Positions 47,520-56,845 of a DNA stretch of 64,000 bases are shown here, in pieces. The notes under the pieces were generated by a model. The model worked only from the letters and a program-made list of their open reading frames with translations. It was not told the origin of the DNA and did not search any database. Made by a program: the position numbers and the translations under genes. Position 1 is the first letter of the stretch. Each line of letters opens with the position of its first letter. The DNA comes from UBA2206 sp049303905 (lineage in GTDB: Bacteria > Patescibacteriota > Minisyncoccia > Moranbacterales > UBA2206): positions 1-64,000 of the forward strand of contig JBAQNP010000011.1 in NCBI GenBank assembly GCA_049303905.1. The letters run 5' to 3'.

Positions 47520-48461
47520 CTAGGTGCAAGGAACACTAATAGTTTTAGTTAGGGTATTATTATCTTCCTCCTCTTCATCAACATCATCATCGACATCAGC
47601 TATTATTTTCATAACATAAGCACCCGAACATCCGTCATATTTTTCAGTGCATGACACGGTTGTGCTTTCACCAGCCTCCAATTCATCAATTTCTCCATCA
47701 CAAAGCTTGAGAGCTGAAGCCCCCCAATATTCCCATTCGAAATCTTTGGCATCCGTTTGTCCTTCATTTTTTATAGTGATAGTAATTTTAAAATCTTCTC
47801 CCATTTTTGGATCATGATTAAATTCATATTTACTGATTGTTAAATCAGCTTTCTTGTGTTTAGGCGTCACTTGTTTTGTGGACGTATTATTTCCCTCGTC
47901 ACTTTCACTCACATCATTTTGCGAATCAACCACAACCTTGGTGGCATAATCTGACCAGTCGGAATATGTAAATTCACATTCAACTGTGCTAGTTCCTCCT
48001 GCAGAAATCGCGCCAACTTTTTTCTTGCAAGATTGTTTGGAAGCAGTTGACCACCATTCCCAATAGGACTCAGGCGAAGCAATTTGTCCTTTGTTGCCAA
48101 TGACAACCGTTACAGTAAATTCAGATCCAACTTTTGGATCTTTGCTAAAGGAATAACTTTTCACATAGAGATCGGCTTTTTTAGTTTCTACTGGAACTGT
48201 CGGCTCGGGTTCGGTTGTGACCGCAGGAGTGGTTGGGATGACTGAAGAACTAGAGCTAGTAGGAACATCTGAAGTTGTTTCTGTTTTTTTTGCTTCCTCT
48301 TCAACTTGAGAATTTTTCGAAACATTATAAATATAGAGAGCAGCCAAACCTACCAGCGCCACAGATAGCATCACTATGATAGTGATTAGAAATTTTTTTG
48401 AATCTTCATCTTTTTGTGGCTCTGGTTGAGAATACATATTATACCGTGGATCTTGTTCCAT
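47520..48461 (-). CDS. Membrane-anchored protein with two CARDB domains
   Basis: 313 residues: cytoplasmic N-terminus, one TM helix at about 28-48, a Ser/Thr/Pro linker (60-90), then two CARDB-type beta-sandwich domains at about 95-200 and 205-313. Each starts with ADLYVKSYSFSKDPKVG- or ADLTISKYEFNHDPKMG-like sequence and contains paired Cys. CARDB domains mediate adhesion outside the cell. Terminal residues CT. Confidence 0.88.
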   Translation of the reverse strand: MEQDPRYNMYSQPEPQKDEDSKKFLITIIVMLSVALVGLAALYIYNVSKNSQVEEEAKKTETTSDVPTSSSSSVIPTTPAVTTEPEPTVPVETKKADLYVKSYSFSKDPKVGSEFTVTVVIGNKGQIASPESYWEWWSTASKQSCKKKVGAISAGGTSTVECEFTYSDWSDYATKVVVDSQNDVSESDEGNNTSTKQVTPKHKKADLTISKYEFNHDPKMGEDFKITITIKNEGQTDAKDFEWEYWGASALKLCDGEIDELEAGESTTVSCTEKYDGCSGAYVMKIIADVDDDVDEEEEDNNTLTKTISVPCT

Positions 48462-48604
48462 ATTTTTAGATTTAATATTTATTTTTAAATATATTATTTA
48501 ACACTTCTATACATTTATATATTACCTCTTTTTTTCCAAAAAATCAAAAACCGCCGGTGATAGCGGTTTTGTTGTTTTTTAGATTGGTTTAATTTTCCAT
48601 AAAT

Positions 48605-49450
48605 TTAATTCAATTTTTTCACAGATTTTTTCTTAGGCAGATAATTCTCCCCAGTCACAATTGATTTTCCAATTTTTTCTTCCAGTGCCGTTCTGGCATC
48701 TTTGGCAATTTTCCCGCCTTTTATCGCTGGAATTTTATTCTCCTCTAAACCTTTGGCTTCGTCTGTTTCTGCAATTCTTCTGGTGGAAAGTTCCGCCAAG
48801 GCGGTAAAGATTAATTCCTCTTCGCTCATATGGTCTCGTAAATTTTGTGTTTTGAGACCTTTCAAGTTTTTATGCGCTTTTACAGATAAATCACTCCACT
48901 CTTTATGAATAATATTAGTCAGAATTGCAAACTCATCTCCCTTTTTCACACCACTCTCAGACCAATAATCCGTTAATTTATTTCTAGTTTCTTGCCCGGT
49001 CATTCTTTGTTGTATCCATTTTTCACTTCGCCCTTGTTTTTGCCAGTATTCACGACTGCGATTAAGTGCCTTTTCCGGATCACTCATTTCCTGCATTCGT
49101 TCATAACCAACCCTAGCCAACCAAAGTTTGATTGGCTCGGCTTTTTTGCTAGGCACGGATTGGATGAGTCGCAAAATTGTTTCTGTGTTTGCCACATCAG
49201 TTTCTCTCATTTTTCCATCCTCTGCTAATAATTTCAACCGGTTACAATTTGTAACCACTTCACTTCCTTCTTTTACTAGGCGGTTTTTTAAAACCTTCCA
49301 ATAATTTCTTGCTAATTGAAAATCTATCTGTTCTGTTAAAGCGGCAACGATATCAATTACCGAAAAATACCAAGTTTCTATTTTTTCGTCGTAGTGACGA
49401 CGAATCTTAAAATCTTCAAAAATGACGAGTGAGTTATATTTGTTTTTCAT
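48605..49450 (-). CDS. BRO-N domain protein (phage antirepressor-like)
   Basis: 281 residues. The N-terminal BRO domain includes VIFEDFKIRRHYDEKIETWYFSVIDIVAALTE, then ARNYWKVLKNRLVKEG, and the conserved EPIKLWLARVGYERMQEM block. The C-terminal part (GRSEKWIQQRMTGQETRNKLTDYW) is typical of chromosomal BRO proteins. BRO proteins bind DNA and are phage- or virus-linked. Its promoter is copy B of the DnaA-box/palindrome cassette shared with dinD, 44 kb away. Confidence 0.88.
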   Translation of the reverse strand: MKNKYNSLVIFEDFKIRRHYDEKIETWYFSVIDIVAALTEQIDFQLARNYWKVLKNRLVKEGSEVVTNCNRLKLLAEDGKMRETDVANTETILRLIQSVPSKKAEPIKLWLARVGYERMQEMSDPEKALNRSREYWQKQGRSEKWIQQRMTGQETRNKLTDYWSESGVKKGDEFAILTNIIHKEWSDLSVKAHKNLKGLKTQNLRDHMSEEELIFTALAELSTRRIAETDEAKGLEENKIPAIKGGKIAKDARTALEEKIGKSIVTGENYLPKKKSVKKLN

Positions 49451-49470
49451 AACTTTATTTAGTTTATTAT

Positions 49471-49523
49471 AATGATATTATATCACTTAGGAATAATTTT
49501 GGCAACTTTTTGGTTGTGGATAA
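49471..49523 (-). promoter_or_regulatory. Promoter of the BRO gene with palindrome and DnaA box (copy B)
   Basis: Minus strand: TTATCCACA (49523-49515), 9 bp, TTGCCA (49505-49500), 17 bp, TATAAT (49482-49477) inside AATGATATTATATCACT (49471-49487). Confidence 0.75.
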
Positions 49524-49554
49524 CTTTCTCCAATAATGCTAGGATAAAATTATT

Positions 49555-50916
49555 ATGAGTAATTTAAGAGAAGAAAAATTTGATACGGTGGTTATTGGCG
49601 GTGGGGCGTCTGGGATGATGGCGGGGATTTTGGCGAGCGCTGACGGAGCGAAAGTAGCCATCCTGGAAAAAAACTCAGCACTGGGAAAGAAATTACTTTT
49701 GACTGGCAATGGGCGGTGCAACATCACCCAAGCTAATTTTTCCAATCGGGAGTTTGTGGAAAAAATTGGAAAAAATGGTAAGTTCCTTTTTTCGGGGTTG
49801 GCTATTTTTGGAACGCATGAGACCCAAGATTTTTTTGAAAAACTTGGACTCAAACTCAAAACCGAAAAAGATGGACGGGTTTTCCCCGAGAGCGACAAAG
49901 CCCAGGATGTGCTAGACGCTTTGAAAAAAAGTTTGAAAAAAAATGGGGTGGTAGTGAAACTCAATCAAAATGTTTTGGATTTTGAACTCAAAGATGGAAA
50001 AATAATCTGCGTCAAAACAATTGAGCGAAAAATCTATGCCAAAAATTTCATTCTTGCTACGGGCGGAAAATCTTTTCCGACCACTGGTTCCACAGGAGAC
50101 GGCTACATGTGGCTAGAAAAAATGGGGCACACTATCGTGCGCCCAATGCCGGCGCTGACGCCGATAAAAATAAAAGAGCGCTGGGTTAAGGAGTTGCCAG
50201 GAGTGAGCCTTCCAAATGTCGGGATAAAAATATTACAACAGGACAAAAAAATATTCGCAGTTACGGGAGAAATTCTTTTCACTCACTTTGGCCTTTCCGG
50301 ACCAGCTATTATTAATGCCAGCAAATATGTCAGTCAAAATCTTTCCGCATGTGAAATTTTTTTGGAACTTGACCTCTTCCCTACTCTCACACTTTTCGCA
50401 TTAGAAGAAAAACTGAAAATAGATTTTGAAAATTATAAGAAGAAGGATTTGAAAAATTATCTGGCCGAATATTTTTCGCAAAAATTAGCTCTCATAATTT
50501 TAGAACTTTCTAAACTTGAAACTGATCGAAAAATTTATTCTCTCGGCAAAACTCATCGCAACAACTTAGCCAAACTTTTGAAAAACATTCGTCTGAGTGT
50601 CGATTCTCTTTTGGATTTTGAGTCCGCCATGATAACTTCCGGCGGAGTGAGTTTAAAAGAAGTGGAAAATAAAACTATGCGCTCCAAAATTATTTCTAAT
50701 TTATATCTGGCCGGCGAAATCTTGGATCTCGACGGCCCCACCGGTGGATACAACCTCCAAATCGCCTGGACGACTGGATATGTGGCCGGAAAATCCAGCG
50801 CCAGAGCCATTGACAAAATCAAAAAAGAGGCGTATACTAGTCTACAAGTCCCAATAAGCCTGCAGTTAGAAGAATCGTCGAACTTTTTTGCAAAGCCTCT
50901 AGTGGAACAAATTTAA
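49555..50916 (+). CDS. BaiN/HI0933-like flavoprotein oxidoreductase
   Basis: 453 residues. GGGASGMMAG (dinucleotide-binding), NGRCNIT, the FILATGGKSFPTTGSTGDGY block, GEILFTHFGLSGPAI and the C-terminal GGYNLQIAWTTGYVAG define the HI0933/BaiN family, formerly called aminoacetone oxidase-like. It binds FAD; its reduction substrate is unknown. Likely transcribed divergently from the BRO gene. Confidence 0.92.
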   Translation: MSNLREEKFDTVVIGGGASGMMAGILASADGAKVAILEKNSALGKKLLLTGNGRCNITQANFSNREFVEKIGKNGKFLFSGLAIFGTHETQDFFEKLGLKLKTEKDGRVFPESDKAQDVLDALKKSLKKNGVVVKLNQNVLDFELKDGKIICVKTIERKIYAKNFILATGGKSFPTTGSTGDGYMWLEKMGHTIVRPMPALTPIKIKERWVKELPGVSLPNVGIKILQQDKKIFAVTGEILFTHFGLSGPAIINASKYVSQNLSACEIFLELDLFPTLTLFALEEKLKIDFENYKKKDLKNYLAEYFSQKLALIILELSKLETDRKIYSLGKTHRNNLAKLLKNIRLSVDSLLDFESAMITSGGVSLKEVENKTMRSKIISNLYLAGEILDLDGPTGGYNLQIAWTTGYVAGKSSARAIDKIKKEAYTSLQVPISLQLEESSNFFAKPLVEQI

Positions 50917-50937
50917 ATAACCTATATCTCTATCACA

Positions 50938-51138
50938 ATGGAACAAGGAACAATCAAAAAATTGACTGATCGAGGATTCGGATTCATTTCCCGAGAAGGA
51001 AATGACAAGGATCTTTTCTTTCATTCAAAAGAACTTCAAGGTGTAACCTTTGAAGAACTGCGAGAAGGTGACAAGGTACAGTTCGAAGTAAGCGAAAGCC
51101 CAAAAGGACCATGCGCTGTCAACGTATCAAAGATCTAA
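50938..51138 (+). CDS. Cold-shock-domain protein
   Basis: 66 residues, a single CSD with GTIKKLTDRGFGFISREG (RNP1-like KGFGFI variant) and DLFFHSKEL (RNP2). Binds single-stranded RNA or DNA. It lies 21 nt after the flavoprotein and ends at a strong terminator. Confidence 0.95.
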   Translation: MEQGTIKKLTDRGFGFISREGNDKDLFFHSKELQGVTFEELREGDKVQFEVSESPKGPCAVNVSKI

Positions 51139-51160
51139 TACTTTTAATAGTATTTAAACT

Positions 51161-51188
51161 AAACCACCCTGCGAGGGGTGGTTTTTTT
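51161..51188 (+). terminator. Cold-shock gene terminator
   Basis: AAACCACCC/GGGTGGTTT stem, 6-nt loop, T-run. Confidence 0.9.
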
Positions 51189-51211
51189 GTGGCTGTGATA
51201 TAATTAGATTT

Positions 51212-52489
51212 ATGAAGATACAAGAGCGACAAAACTTGCGAGTAAAAAAATATAGCGCCCGAAGAAAACTTTTTGTGGGTTTGTTTTTTTTGCTCATTAT
51301 TTTCGTGTTTTTTAAATGTTCCATCTGGCTAAAAAATGCTATTTTCACTAAAGAAAAACCGACAGAAAAAATTATTGAAAGAGTAGAAGAAATTTCTATA
51401 CCTGAAACGAAAAAAAATACTGACCGCGTAGTGGAATATACCATTTCAGAGGGCGACATTCCCGCTGAAGTTTTTTCCTCTCAAGGGAAGGTCAACGCTA
51501 ACGATGTAGTGTCACTTCTCTCTTGCGCCAAAGATGTTTATGATTTTACCAACATTAAAATTGGCCAAAAATTGCGTTTCTATTTTGGAGAGGAAGAAAA
51601 AACTAAGCGCATTGAGTATGACAAAAATAGTGAGGCAATGATTGTTGTGGAGCGAAAGGACGACAAGTTTAGTGCCTGCGAAGAAAAAATTTCCTACGAG
51701 ATCTCCCAAAGTGTTGCGCGAGGAAAAATTGATAATTTTTTCTATGTTGATGCGTTGGAAGCAGGATTGCAAGAAGCCACTGTGCTGGAGGTGGGTGATA
51801 TTTTTTCTTTTGACATTGACTTTACCACTGAAATTCAGCGTGATGATGAGTTTGTGATTATTTATGAAAAACGTTTGCGTGACGGAAAAAGCGCCCCAGA
51901 TGGAAAAATTTTAGGCGCAAAATTTGTTAACTCTGGTACAGCCTATTTTGCCTACTATTTCGACAATGGTGGCAAAGGTGGGTATTATGACAGTGACGGA
52001 CGACTACTCGAGCGACAATTCTTGAAAGCTCCCTTGAGTTATCGTCACATCTCTTCCGGTTTTACAGGAGCGCGCATGCATCCAATCACGCGAAAAGTTT
52101 CCGCCCACTATCAAATTGACTATGCCGCGCCGACTGGCACGCCAGTTTCCGCTGCTGCGCATGGCACAGTAGTAAGCGCCGGATGGGAAGGTGGCTGGGG
52201 GAATATGATTCGACTTACTCATGACAATGGGTATACTACGCATTATGGGCATTTGAGTAAATTTGCCCAAGGCTTGCGTTCAGGCGAAAGAGTTAGTCGC
52301 GGACAAATTATTGGCTATGTCGGCTCGACCGGTTGGTCCACTGGACCGCATCTGGATTATGGAGTGAAACTCAATGGTGTTCCTGTTAATCCTCTGAAAA
52401 TGGATCTGCCCAAGGGTGAACCAATTACGGGAGAGCAAATTAAACTTTTTGAAGAAACTAAACATAATTTCGCGGATTTATTAAAATAA
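51212..52489 (+). CDS. M23-family peptidoglycan endopeptidase, membrane-anchored
   Basis: 425 residues. An N-terminal TM helix (about 22-40) is followed by a LysM/OapA-like region (YTISEGDIPAEVFSSQG; FTNIKIGQKLRFY) and a C-terminal M23 domain at about 290-400: SAHYQIDYAAPTGTPV (His and Asp ligands), HYGHLS and GPHLDYGVK, where the usual HLH is HLD. A TATAAT box 7 nt before the ATG implies a leaderless mRNA. It cuts peptide cross-links for cell growth or division. Confidence 0.9.
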   Translation: MKIQERQNLRVKKYSARRKLFVGLFFLLIIFVFFKCSIWLKNAIFTKEKPTEKIIERVEEISIPETKKNTDRVVEYTISEGDIPAEVFSSQGKVNANDVVSLLSCAKDVYDFTNIKIGQKLRFYFGEEEKTKRIEYDKNSEAMIVVERKDDKFSACEEKISYEISQSVARGKIDNFFYVDALEAGLQEATVLEVGDIFSFDIDFTTEIQRDDEFVIIYEKRLRDGKSAPDGKILGAKFVNSGTAYFAYYFDNGGKGGYYDSDGRLLERQFLKAPLSYRHISSGFTGARMHPITRKVSAHYQIDYAAPTGTPVSAAAHGTVVSAGWEGGWGNMIRLTHDNGYTTHYGHLSKFAQGLRSGERVSRGQIIGYVGSTGWSTGPHLDYGVKLNGVPVNPLKMDLPKGEPITGEQIKLFEETKHNFADLLK

Positions 52490-52493
52490 TTTT

Positions 52494-53450
52494 ATGCTAA
52501 AATTTTTTGCCGACTGGCTCACTTATTCAATTTTTAATATTACCCCAGAAACGCTTCTTACTGAAGCGGTCAATTTTTTCATTTATGACACAATTAAAAT
52601 ATTTTTACTATTAGTTGCAATTATTTTCTTCGTATCTCTTTTGCGATCTTTCCTTCCGCCAGAAAAAATCAGAAAAATTCTTTCGCAAGAAAAAAAATAT
52701 TTTGGCAATATCTTGGCGTCACTTTTTGGCATCATCACTCCCTTTTGCACTTGTTCAGCCATTCCATTATTTTTAGGTTTCTTAGAAGCCGGCGTACCGC
52801 TGGGCACTACCTTTTCTTTTTTAGTCGCTTCTCCAATGATCAATGAAGTGGCACTGGTAATGCTTCTAGGAATGTTTGGTTGGAAAATTGCCTTGCTTTA
52901 TGTTGCAAGCGGACTCCTCATTGCAATTTTTTCCGGAATTATTATCGGCCAATTAAAAGTAGAAAATTTATTGAAAAATTTTGGAGAGAGAAATATAGAT
53001 ACTGCTCAAAAAAAATTATCCGAATTATCTTGGAAACAAAGAACGATTTATGCCAAAGATTATACATTAGGGATTATAAAAAATATTTGGCTTTATATAA
53101 TTATCGGTGTTGGAATTGGAGCTATCATTCATGGCTATGTGCCTACAGATTTTCTCGCACAATATGCCGGCACTGATCAGTGGTACGCTGTGCCTTTGGC
53201 TGTGATTCTTGGCGTCCCACTCTATTCCAATGTAGCTGGAATAATTCCTCTTGTAGGTGTACTCAGCGAAAAAGGCGTGAGTATCGGCACGAGTCTGGCT
53301 TTTATGATGGCTGTCACAGGATTGTCATTTCCTGAGTTTATGATTCTCAAAAAAGTAATGCGGGTAAAATTAATTTTGATTTTTGCCTCTGTCGTTGGCG
53401 CAGGGATAATTTTCACTGGCTATCTTTTTAATTTTATTTTAGCTAAATAA
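52494..53450 (+). CDS. YraQ/PF03773-type permease
   Basis: 318 residues, about eight TM helices. FCTCSAIPLFLGFLEAGVPLGTTFSFLVASPMINE and its second-half counterpart PLYSNVAGIIPLVGVLSEKGVSIGTSLAFMM are the internal repeats of the family. The CTCS motif suggests heavy-metal or redox association. It starts 4 nt after the M23 gene stop. Confidence 0.9.
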   Translation: MLKFFADWLTYSIFNITPETLLTEAVNFFIYDTIKIFLLLVAIIFFVSLLRSFLPPEKIRKILSQEKKYFGNILASLFGIITPFCTCSAIPLFLGFLEAGVPLGTTFSFLVASPMINEVALVMLLGMFGWKIALLYVASGLLIAIFSGIIIGQLKVENLLKNFGERNIDTAQKKLSELSWKQRTIYAKDYTLGIIKNIWLYIIIGVGIGAIIHGYVPTDFLAQYAGTDQWYAVPLAVILGVPLYSNVAGIIPLVGVLSEKGVSIGTSLAFMMAVTGLSFPEFMILKKVMRVKLILIFASVVGAGIIFTGYLFNFILAK

Positions 53451-53452
53451 AA

Positions 53453-54064
53453 ATGTTTGGCATTCCCAAAGAAAAATTGAAAATCTTAAAGTCACTGAAT
53501 GATCCCAAGAAAATTCAAGCCTTTTTAAATTCAATGCCGATGAATTTTGAAAAAGACGGCGACACTTGTTTTTCACCGATGACAGTTCTGGACAAAAAAG
53601 TTTGTCATTGCATCGAAGGTGCTGTTCTGGCTGCTCTCGCACTTCGACTAAATGGTCGACCTCCCCTACTTTTAGATCTCATGGCCAGTAGAACTGATTT
53701 CGATCATGTCGTAGCGGTTTTCAAAAGATATGGCAAATGGGGCGCCATCTCCAAAACTAATCATGTCTTCCTTCGCTACCGTGAGCCGGTCTATTCTTCT
53801 ATTCGCGAACTGACGATGAGTTATTTTCATGAATATTTTGACACCACCGGCCGCAAAAGTCTGCGCAGTTTTTCCGCTCCGATAAATTTGAAACGTTTTG
53901 ACCATCTTGATTGGATGACAACCGAAGAAGAAATTTTCTATATCCCCGAATATCTGGCCGACGTCAAGCATTCCCTAATCCTCACTCGCCAGCAAATAAT
54001 GTATCTCCAAAAAGCCGACCACATGGAAGCCAAGATTGGAAAAATGTTAGAGTGGGAGGAATAA
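53453..54064 (+). CDS. Transglutaminase-like conserved protein
   Basis: 203 residues. CHCIEGAVLAALALRL, then DHVVAVF and SKTNHVFLRYR provide a candidate Cys-His-Asn/Asp set as in transglutaminase-fold proteins. The C-terminus is helical. No signal peptide. It begins 2 nt after the permease stop and closes the M23-permease operon. Activity is not shown for this family. Confidence 0.7.
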   Translation: MFGIPKEKLKILKSLNDPKKIQAFLNSMPMNFEKDGDTCFSPMTVLDKKVCHCIEGAVLAALALRLNGRPPLLLDLMASRTDFDHVVAVFKRYGKWGAISKTNHVFLRYREPVYSSIRELTMSYFHEYFDTTGRKSLRSFSAPINLKRFDHLDWMTTEEEIFYIPEYLADVKHSLILTRQQIMYLQKADHMEAKIGKMLEWEE

Positions 54065-54065
54065 A

Positions 54066-54094
54066 AAAATCAGCTTCAGTAGCTGATTTTTTAA
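54066..54094. terminator. Terminator after the transglutaminase-like gene and tRNA-Glu
   Basis: AAAATCAGCT/AGCTGATTTT with a 5-nt loop; both strands have T-runs, so it serves convergent units. Confidence 0.9.
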
Positions 54095-54098
54095 TTTG

Positions 54099-54173
54099 TA
54101 CCGCGTATGGGATTTGAACCCATGATTTCCAGGATGAAAACCTGGCGTCCTGACCGGGCTAGACGAACGCGGC
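54099..54173 (-). tRNA. tRNA-Glu (TTC)
   Basis: 75 nt. Acceptor GCCGCGT/ACGCGGT, anticodon stem CCAGG/CCTGG with loop TTTTCAT (TTC), T-arm GGTTCAAATCC. A73 discriminator. G1-U72 pair. Confidence 0.93.
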
Positions 54174-54259
54174 ATATAGTTCAATAAAAAATGCCTTAGC
54201 AGGGCACCTTTCAATGATAGAAAGATATTATCATATATTTAAAAATAAATCAACTATTT

Positions 54260-54928
54260 CTAATCTTCATCGCAACATCTCACAATTTGCGCGTGGAAAA
54301 GATTGTCATCGTCAAGATCGCGTGTTCCAACGGCGCGCAAAAATTTCCCTGTCTCATATTCATCCACACTTGTCGGCTGAGGTTTTTTGATAAAAATTCT
54401 GACTATTTTTCCATTCTCATCTTCCACTAAAACCTCCTCTGGTGAAAAAGTTTTTACCCGACCAGAAATCGCACTCTCTCGAGGAATGTTTTTTCCCGAC
54501 CAACCCTTGAGGTATTCCCCCACCCCCATGACGCCAAAAATAGTTCCTAAGATTAATGAGCCGGCAAAAAAATATACAGCGAAAGAATCTGTTCGTGTAC
54601 AATTTCCGCAAAACAATTCTATTTGATTGGCAAAATAAATAGCCAAGATCACAAAAAATATAAACAGCGCGATGTAATCATAGGGCAAAGTTAGAAGAAA
54701 AATTTTGAGTCCCGGTGTGCCTAGACTCAAAAATTTCAAAACGCCGGTTTTTTTCAAGAAATAAAATAGGATGCTGATTAGGAGTGAGCCAAAAATTATC
54801 GCTCCCGCTAAAGCGCTTTCCAATCCCAATTTTTCCGCCATAAAAACCAAATGACTGCGCATTTTCACTTTTTTACTTTTTATTACTTGCATTACTTTTT
54901 CTTTGACGATATCTTTTTTTTCTTCCAT
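54260..54928 (-). CDS. Multi-pass membrane protein following the ECF sigma gene
   Basis: 222 residues. Four TM helices at about 38-60, 72-92, 88-108 and 115-140; a CGNC motif follows the third. A C-terminal domain of about 80 residues (SGRVKTFSPEEVLVEDENGKIVRIFI) looks like a small OB or SH3-like fold. It may be an anti-sigma partner by position only. An inverted repeat separates it from the sigma gene. Confidence 0.65.
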   Translation of the reverse strand: MEEKKDIVKEKVMQVIKSKKVKMRSHLVFMAEKLGLESALAGAIIFGSLLISILFYFLKKTGVLKFLSLGTPGLKIFLLTLPYDYIALFIFFVILAIYFANQIELFCGNCTRTDSFAVYFFAGSLILGTIFGVMGVGEYLKGWSGKNIPRESAISGRVKTFSPEEVLVEDENGKIVRIFIKKPQPTSVDEYETGKFLRAVGTRDLDDDNLFHAQIVRCCDED

Positions 54929-54944
54929 TTTATTAAAATTATTT

Positions 54945-55048
54945 ACCCCACACCAATTAAATACAAACTTAATTATATTATTAAATATTTTTTACAAAAT
55001 AAACCCAACCAATGCGCTGCTTTTAAAAAATTTTAATTAGTGTGGGGT
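54945..55048 (-). promoter_or_regulatory. 17-bp inverted repeat between sigma and membrane genes
   Basis: ACCCCACACCAATTAAA (54945) and TTTAATTAGTGTGGGGT (55032-55048) pair at 16 of 17 positions across 70 nt. On the mRNA the proximal arm ends GGGGTAAAT, 10-14 nt before the ATG. Confidence 0.6.
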
Positions 55049-55641
55049 GAATCAAACGGCAAATTTTTTCCTTTCAACTCTTGCGAAAGTTTTTGCTTGG
55101 CACGACTAATTAGCGTCCCTACCGTGTTCATTGGCTTTCCCAAAATTTCACTTATCTCCTCATATGATTTATCAGAAAAATAGCGTAGCACCAATACTTG
55201 TTTATATTTGAATGGCATTTTTTCAAGTGCCGTGTTGACCTCTTTGCCAATTTCTTTTCGAAGCCACGCCTTATCCGCCCCTTCCTCAAAACTCATCATC
55301 TCCAGTTTATCTTTGGTCGCGGCGATATCTTCCCAAGGGATAAATCTTTTAAGTGCTCTTCTTTTGATGAAATTGACCGCTTCATTGTGCGCAATGCGAT
55401 AGATCCAAGAAGAAAATTTTCGCGTCGTGTCATAGCTTTGCAAATTTCGATAGGCTTTGAGAAAAACATCTTGCAAAATATCTTGGGCTTCATCCCGAGA
55501 ACCAATCAAGCGAAAAAGATAGGCAAATAATTTTCCTTGATATCTTTCAATTATCTCCCCATATCTTTCCTGATCCGAGTTTCGCACAATTTCTACCAAC
55601 TCACTGTCAGTTAATTCATTTTTTTGCTTATTTTCTGTCAT
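55033..55641 (-). CDS. ECF-type RNA polymerase sigma factor
   Basis: 202 residues. Region 2 (YGEIIERYQGKLFAYLFRLIGSRDEAQDILQDVFLKAY) and region 4 (EKMPFKYKQVLVLRYFSDKSYEEISEILGKPMNTVGTLISRAKQKL). No region 3. RpoE-like. Envelope stress is the usual signal. The membrane gene follows. Confidence 0.95.
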   Translation of the reverse strand: MTENKQKNELTDSELVEIVRNSDQERYGEIIERYQGKLFAYLFRLIGSRDEAQDILQDVFLKAYRNLQSYDTTRKFSSWIYRIAHNEAVNFIKRRALKRFIPWEDIAATKDKLEMMSFEEGADKAWLRKEIGKEVNTALEKMPFKYKQVLVLRYFSDKSYEEISEILGKPMNTVGTLISRAKQKLSQELKGKNLPFDSPHTN

Positions 55642-55719
55642 TTATAATACTTGGATTTATTACTTTATATTTCGCAATAATAATGATACTATATAATCAG
55701 TAATTATACTAGCAATTTT

Positions 55720-56844
55720 ATGATCATTTTAAGCCTTGAAACATCTTGTGATGAAACCGCCTGCGCTATTTTGGAAGAAAAAAATAGTGCTTTTTCGGTT
55801 TTAGCCAACATTGTTTCTTCGCAAATAGCCCTTCATGCCACCTGGGGTGGAGTGGTACCAAACCTAGCTGCTAGAGAACATTTGAAAAATATTATGCCCG
55901 TTATTGACGAAGCACTGAAAAAAGCCCACCTAACTTCCAAAGATATTGATCTTATCGCCGTTACCAACGGCCCCGGACTTATCCCAGCCCTGCTTATCGG
56001 TGTCGAAACCGCCAAAACATTGTCCTATCTTTGGAAAAAACCTCTAGTTGGAATTCATCATATTGAAGGGCACATCTACGCTAATTTTATTGAAAATAAA
56101 ATTGGCGCAATTTCCAATTTCCAACCTGCCTCGCCGGCAGGCGGGTTTCCAATTTCCAAACAAGTTAAAAGCCAAAAGCTAAAAGCTAAAAGCTATTTTC
56201 CTATTCTTTGTTTGGTAGTTTCTGGCGGGCATACACAATTAGTTCTAATGAAAAAACATTTAGATTATGAAATTATTGGCGAAACCCAAGATGATGCCGT
56301 GGGAGAAGCCTTTGACAAGGTCGCGAGAATCTTGGGACTTGGTTACCCTGGTGGCCCCGCCATTGCCAAAGTCGCCCTAAAAGCTAGAAGCCCAAAGCTA
56401 AAAGCTAGTCTTCCAAGACCAATGATTAAGAGTGATAATTTTAATTTTTCTTTTTCCGGACTCAAAACTGCCGTACTCTATAGTGTTAAAAAAAATCCTG
56501 ATTACAAATTACAAATTGCAAATTACTGCTATGAATTCCAACAAGCTGTTTGCGATGTCTTGATTTCCAAAACTATGCGCGCGGCAAAAAAATATAACCC
56601 CAAAACTATTATGCTAGCCGGAGGTGTATCTGCCAATGCCGAACTGCGCAAACAACTTGGCGAAGCGATTGAAATAGATCTGCCCAATACTACTTACTGC
56701 ATACCAGAAACTAAATACAGCATCGACAACGCCGCCATGATTGCTATTGCCGCCTCTTTCCGTTATAAGCTCAAAAAAGATACTCGCAAGTTGAAAAATA
56801 ATTGGAAAAATTTGGAAACGAACGCTAATTTAAAATTAAACTAA
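55720..56844 (+). CDS. tsaD: tRNA N6-threonylcarbamoyladenosine transferase subunit TsaD, with a repeat-derived insertion
   Basis: 374 residues, about 35 more than usual. SLETSCDET, GIHHIEGHIYA (metal ligands His), VSGGHTQL and a late AGGVSANAELR are all intact. Residues about 127-160 are an insert encoded by a REP-like palindrome and an AAAAGCT-type tandem repeat. A second short repeat tract lies near 218-233. TsaD makes t6A37 in tRNAs that read ANN codons. TATACT lies 9 nt before the ATG. Confidence 0.95.
   Translation: MIILSLETSCDETACAILEEKNSAFSVLANIVSSQIALHATWGGVVPNLAAREHLKNIMPVIDEALKKAHLTSKDIDLIAVTNGPGLIPALLIGVETAKTLSYLWKKPLVGIHHIEGHIYANFIENKIGAISNFQPASPAGGFPISKQVKSQKLKAKSYFPILCLVVSGGHTQLVLMKKHLDYEIIGETQDDAVGEAFDKVARILGLGYPGGPAIAKVALKARSPKLKASLPRPMIKSDNFNFSFSGLKTAVLYSVKKNPDYKLQIANYCYEFQQAVCDVLISKTMRAAKKYNPKTIMLAGGVSANAELRKQLGEAIEIDLPNTTYCIPETKYSIDNAAMIAIAASFRYKLKKDTRKLKNNWKNLETNANLKLN
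56100..56195. repeat. REP-like palindrome plus AAAAGCYAAAAGCT tandem repeat inside tsaD
   Basis: CCTGCCTCGCCGGCAGGCGGG followed by GTTTCCAATTTCC and by three or four AAAAGCY units. The first part matches 12476-12507 (CCGCCTCATCGGCGGACAGG then TTTCCAAT). Shorter copies of AGCTAAAAGC are at 56378-56411. Confidence 0.75.
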
Positions 56845-56845
56845 T

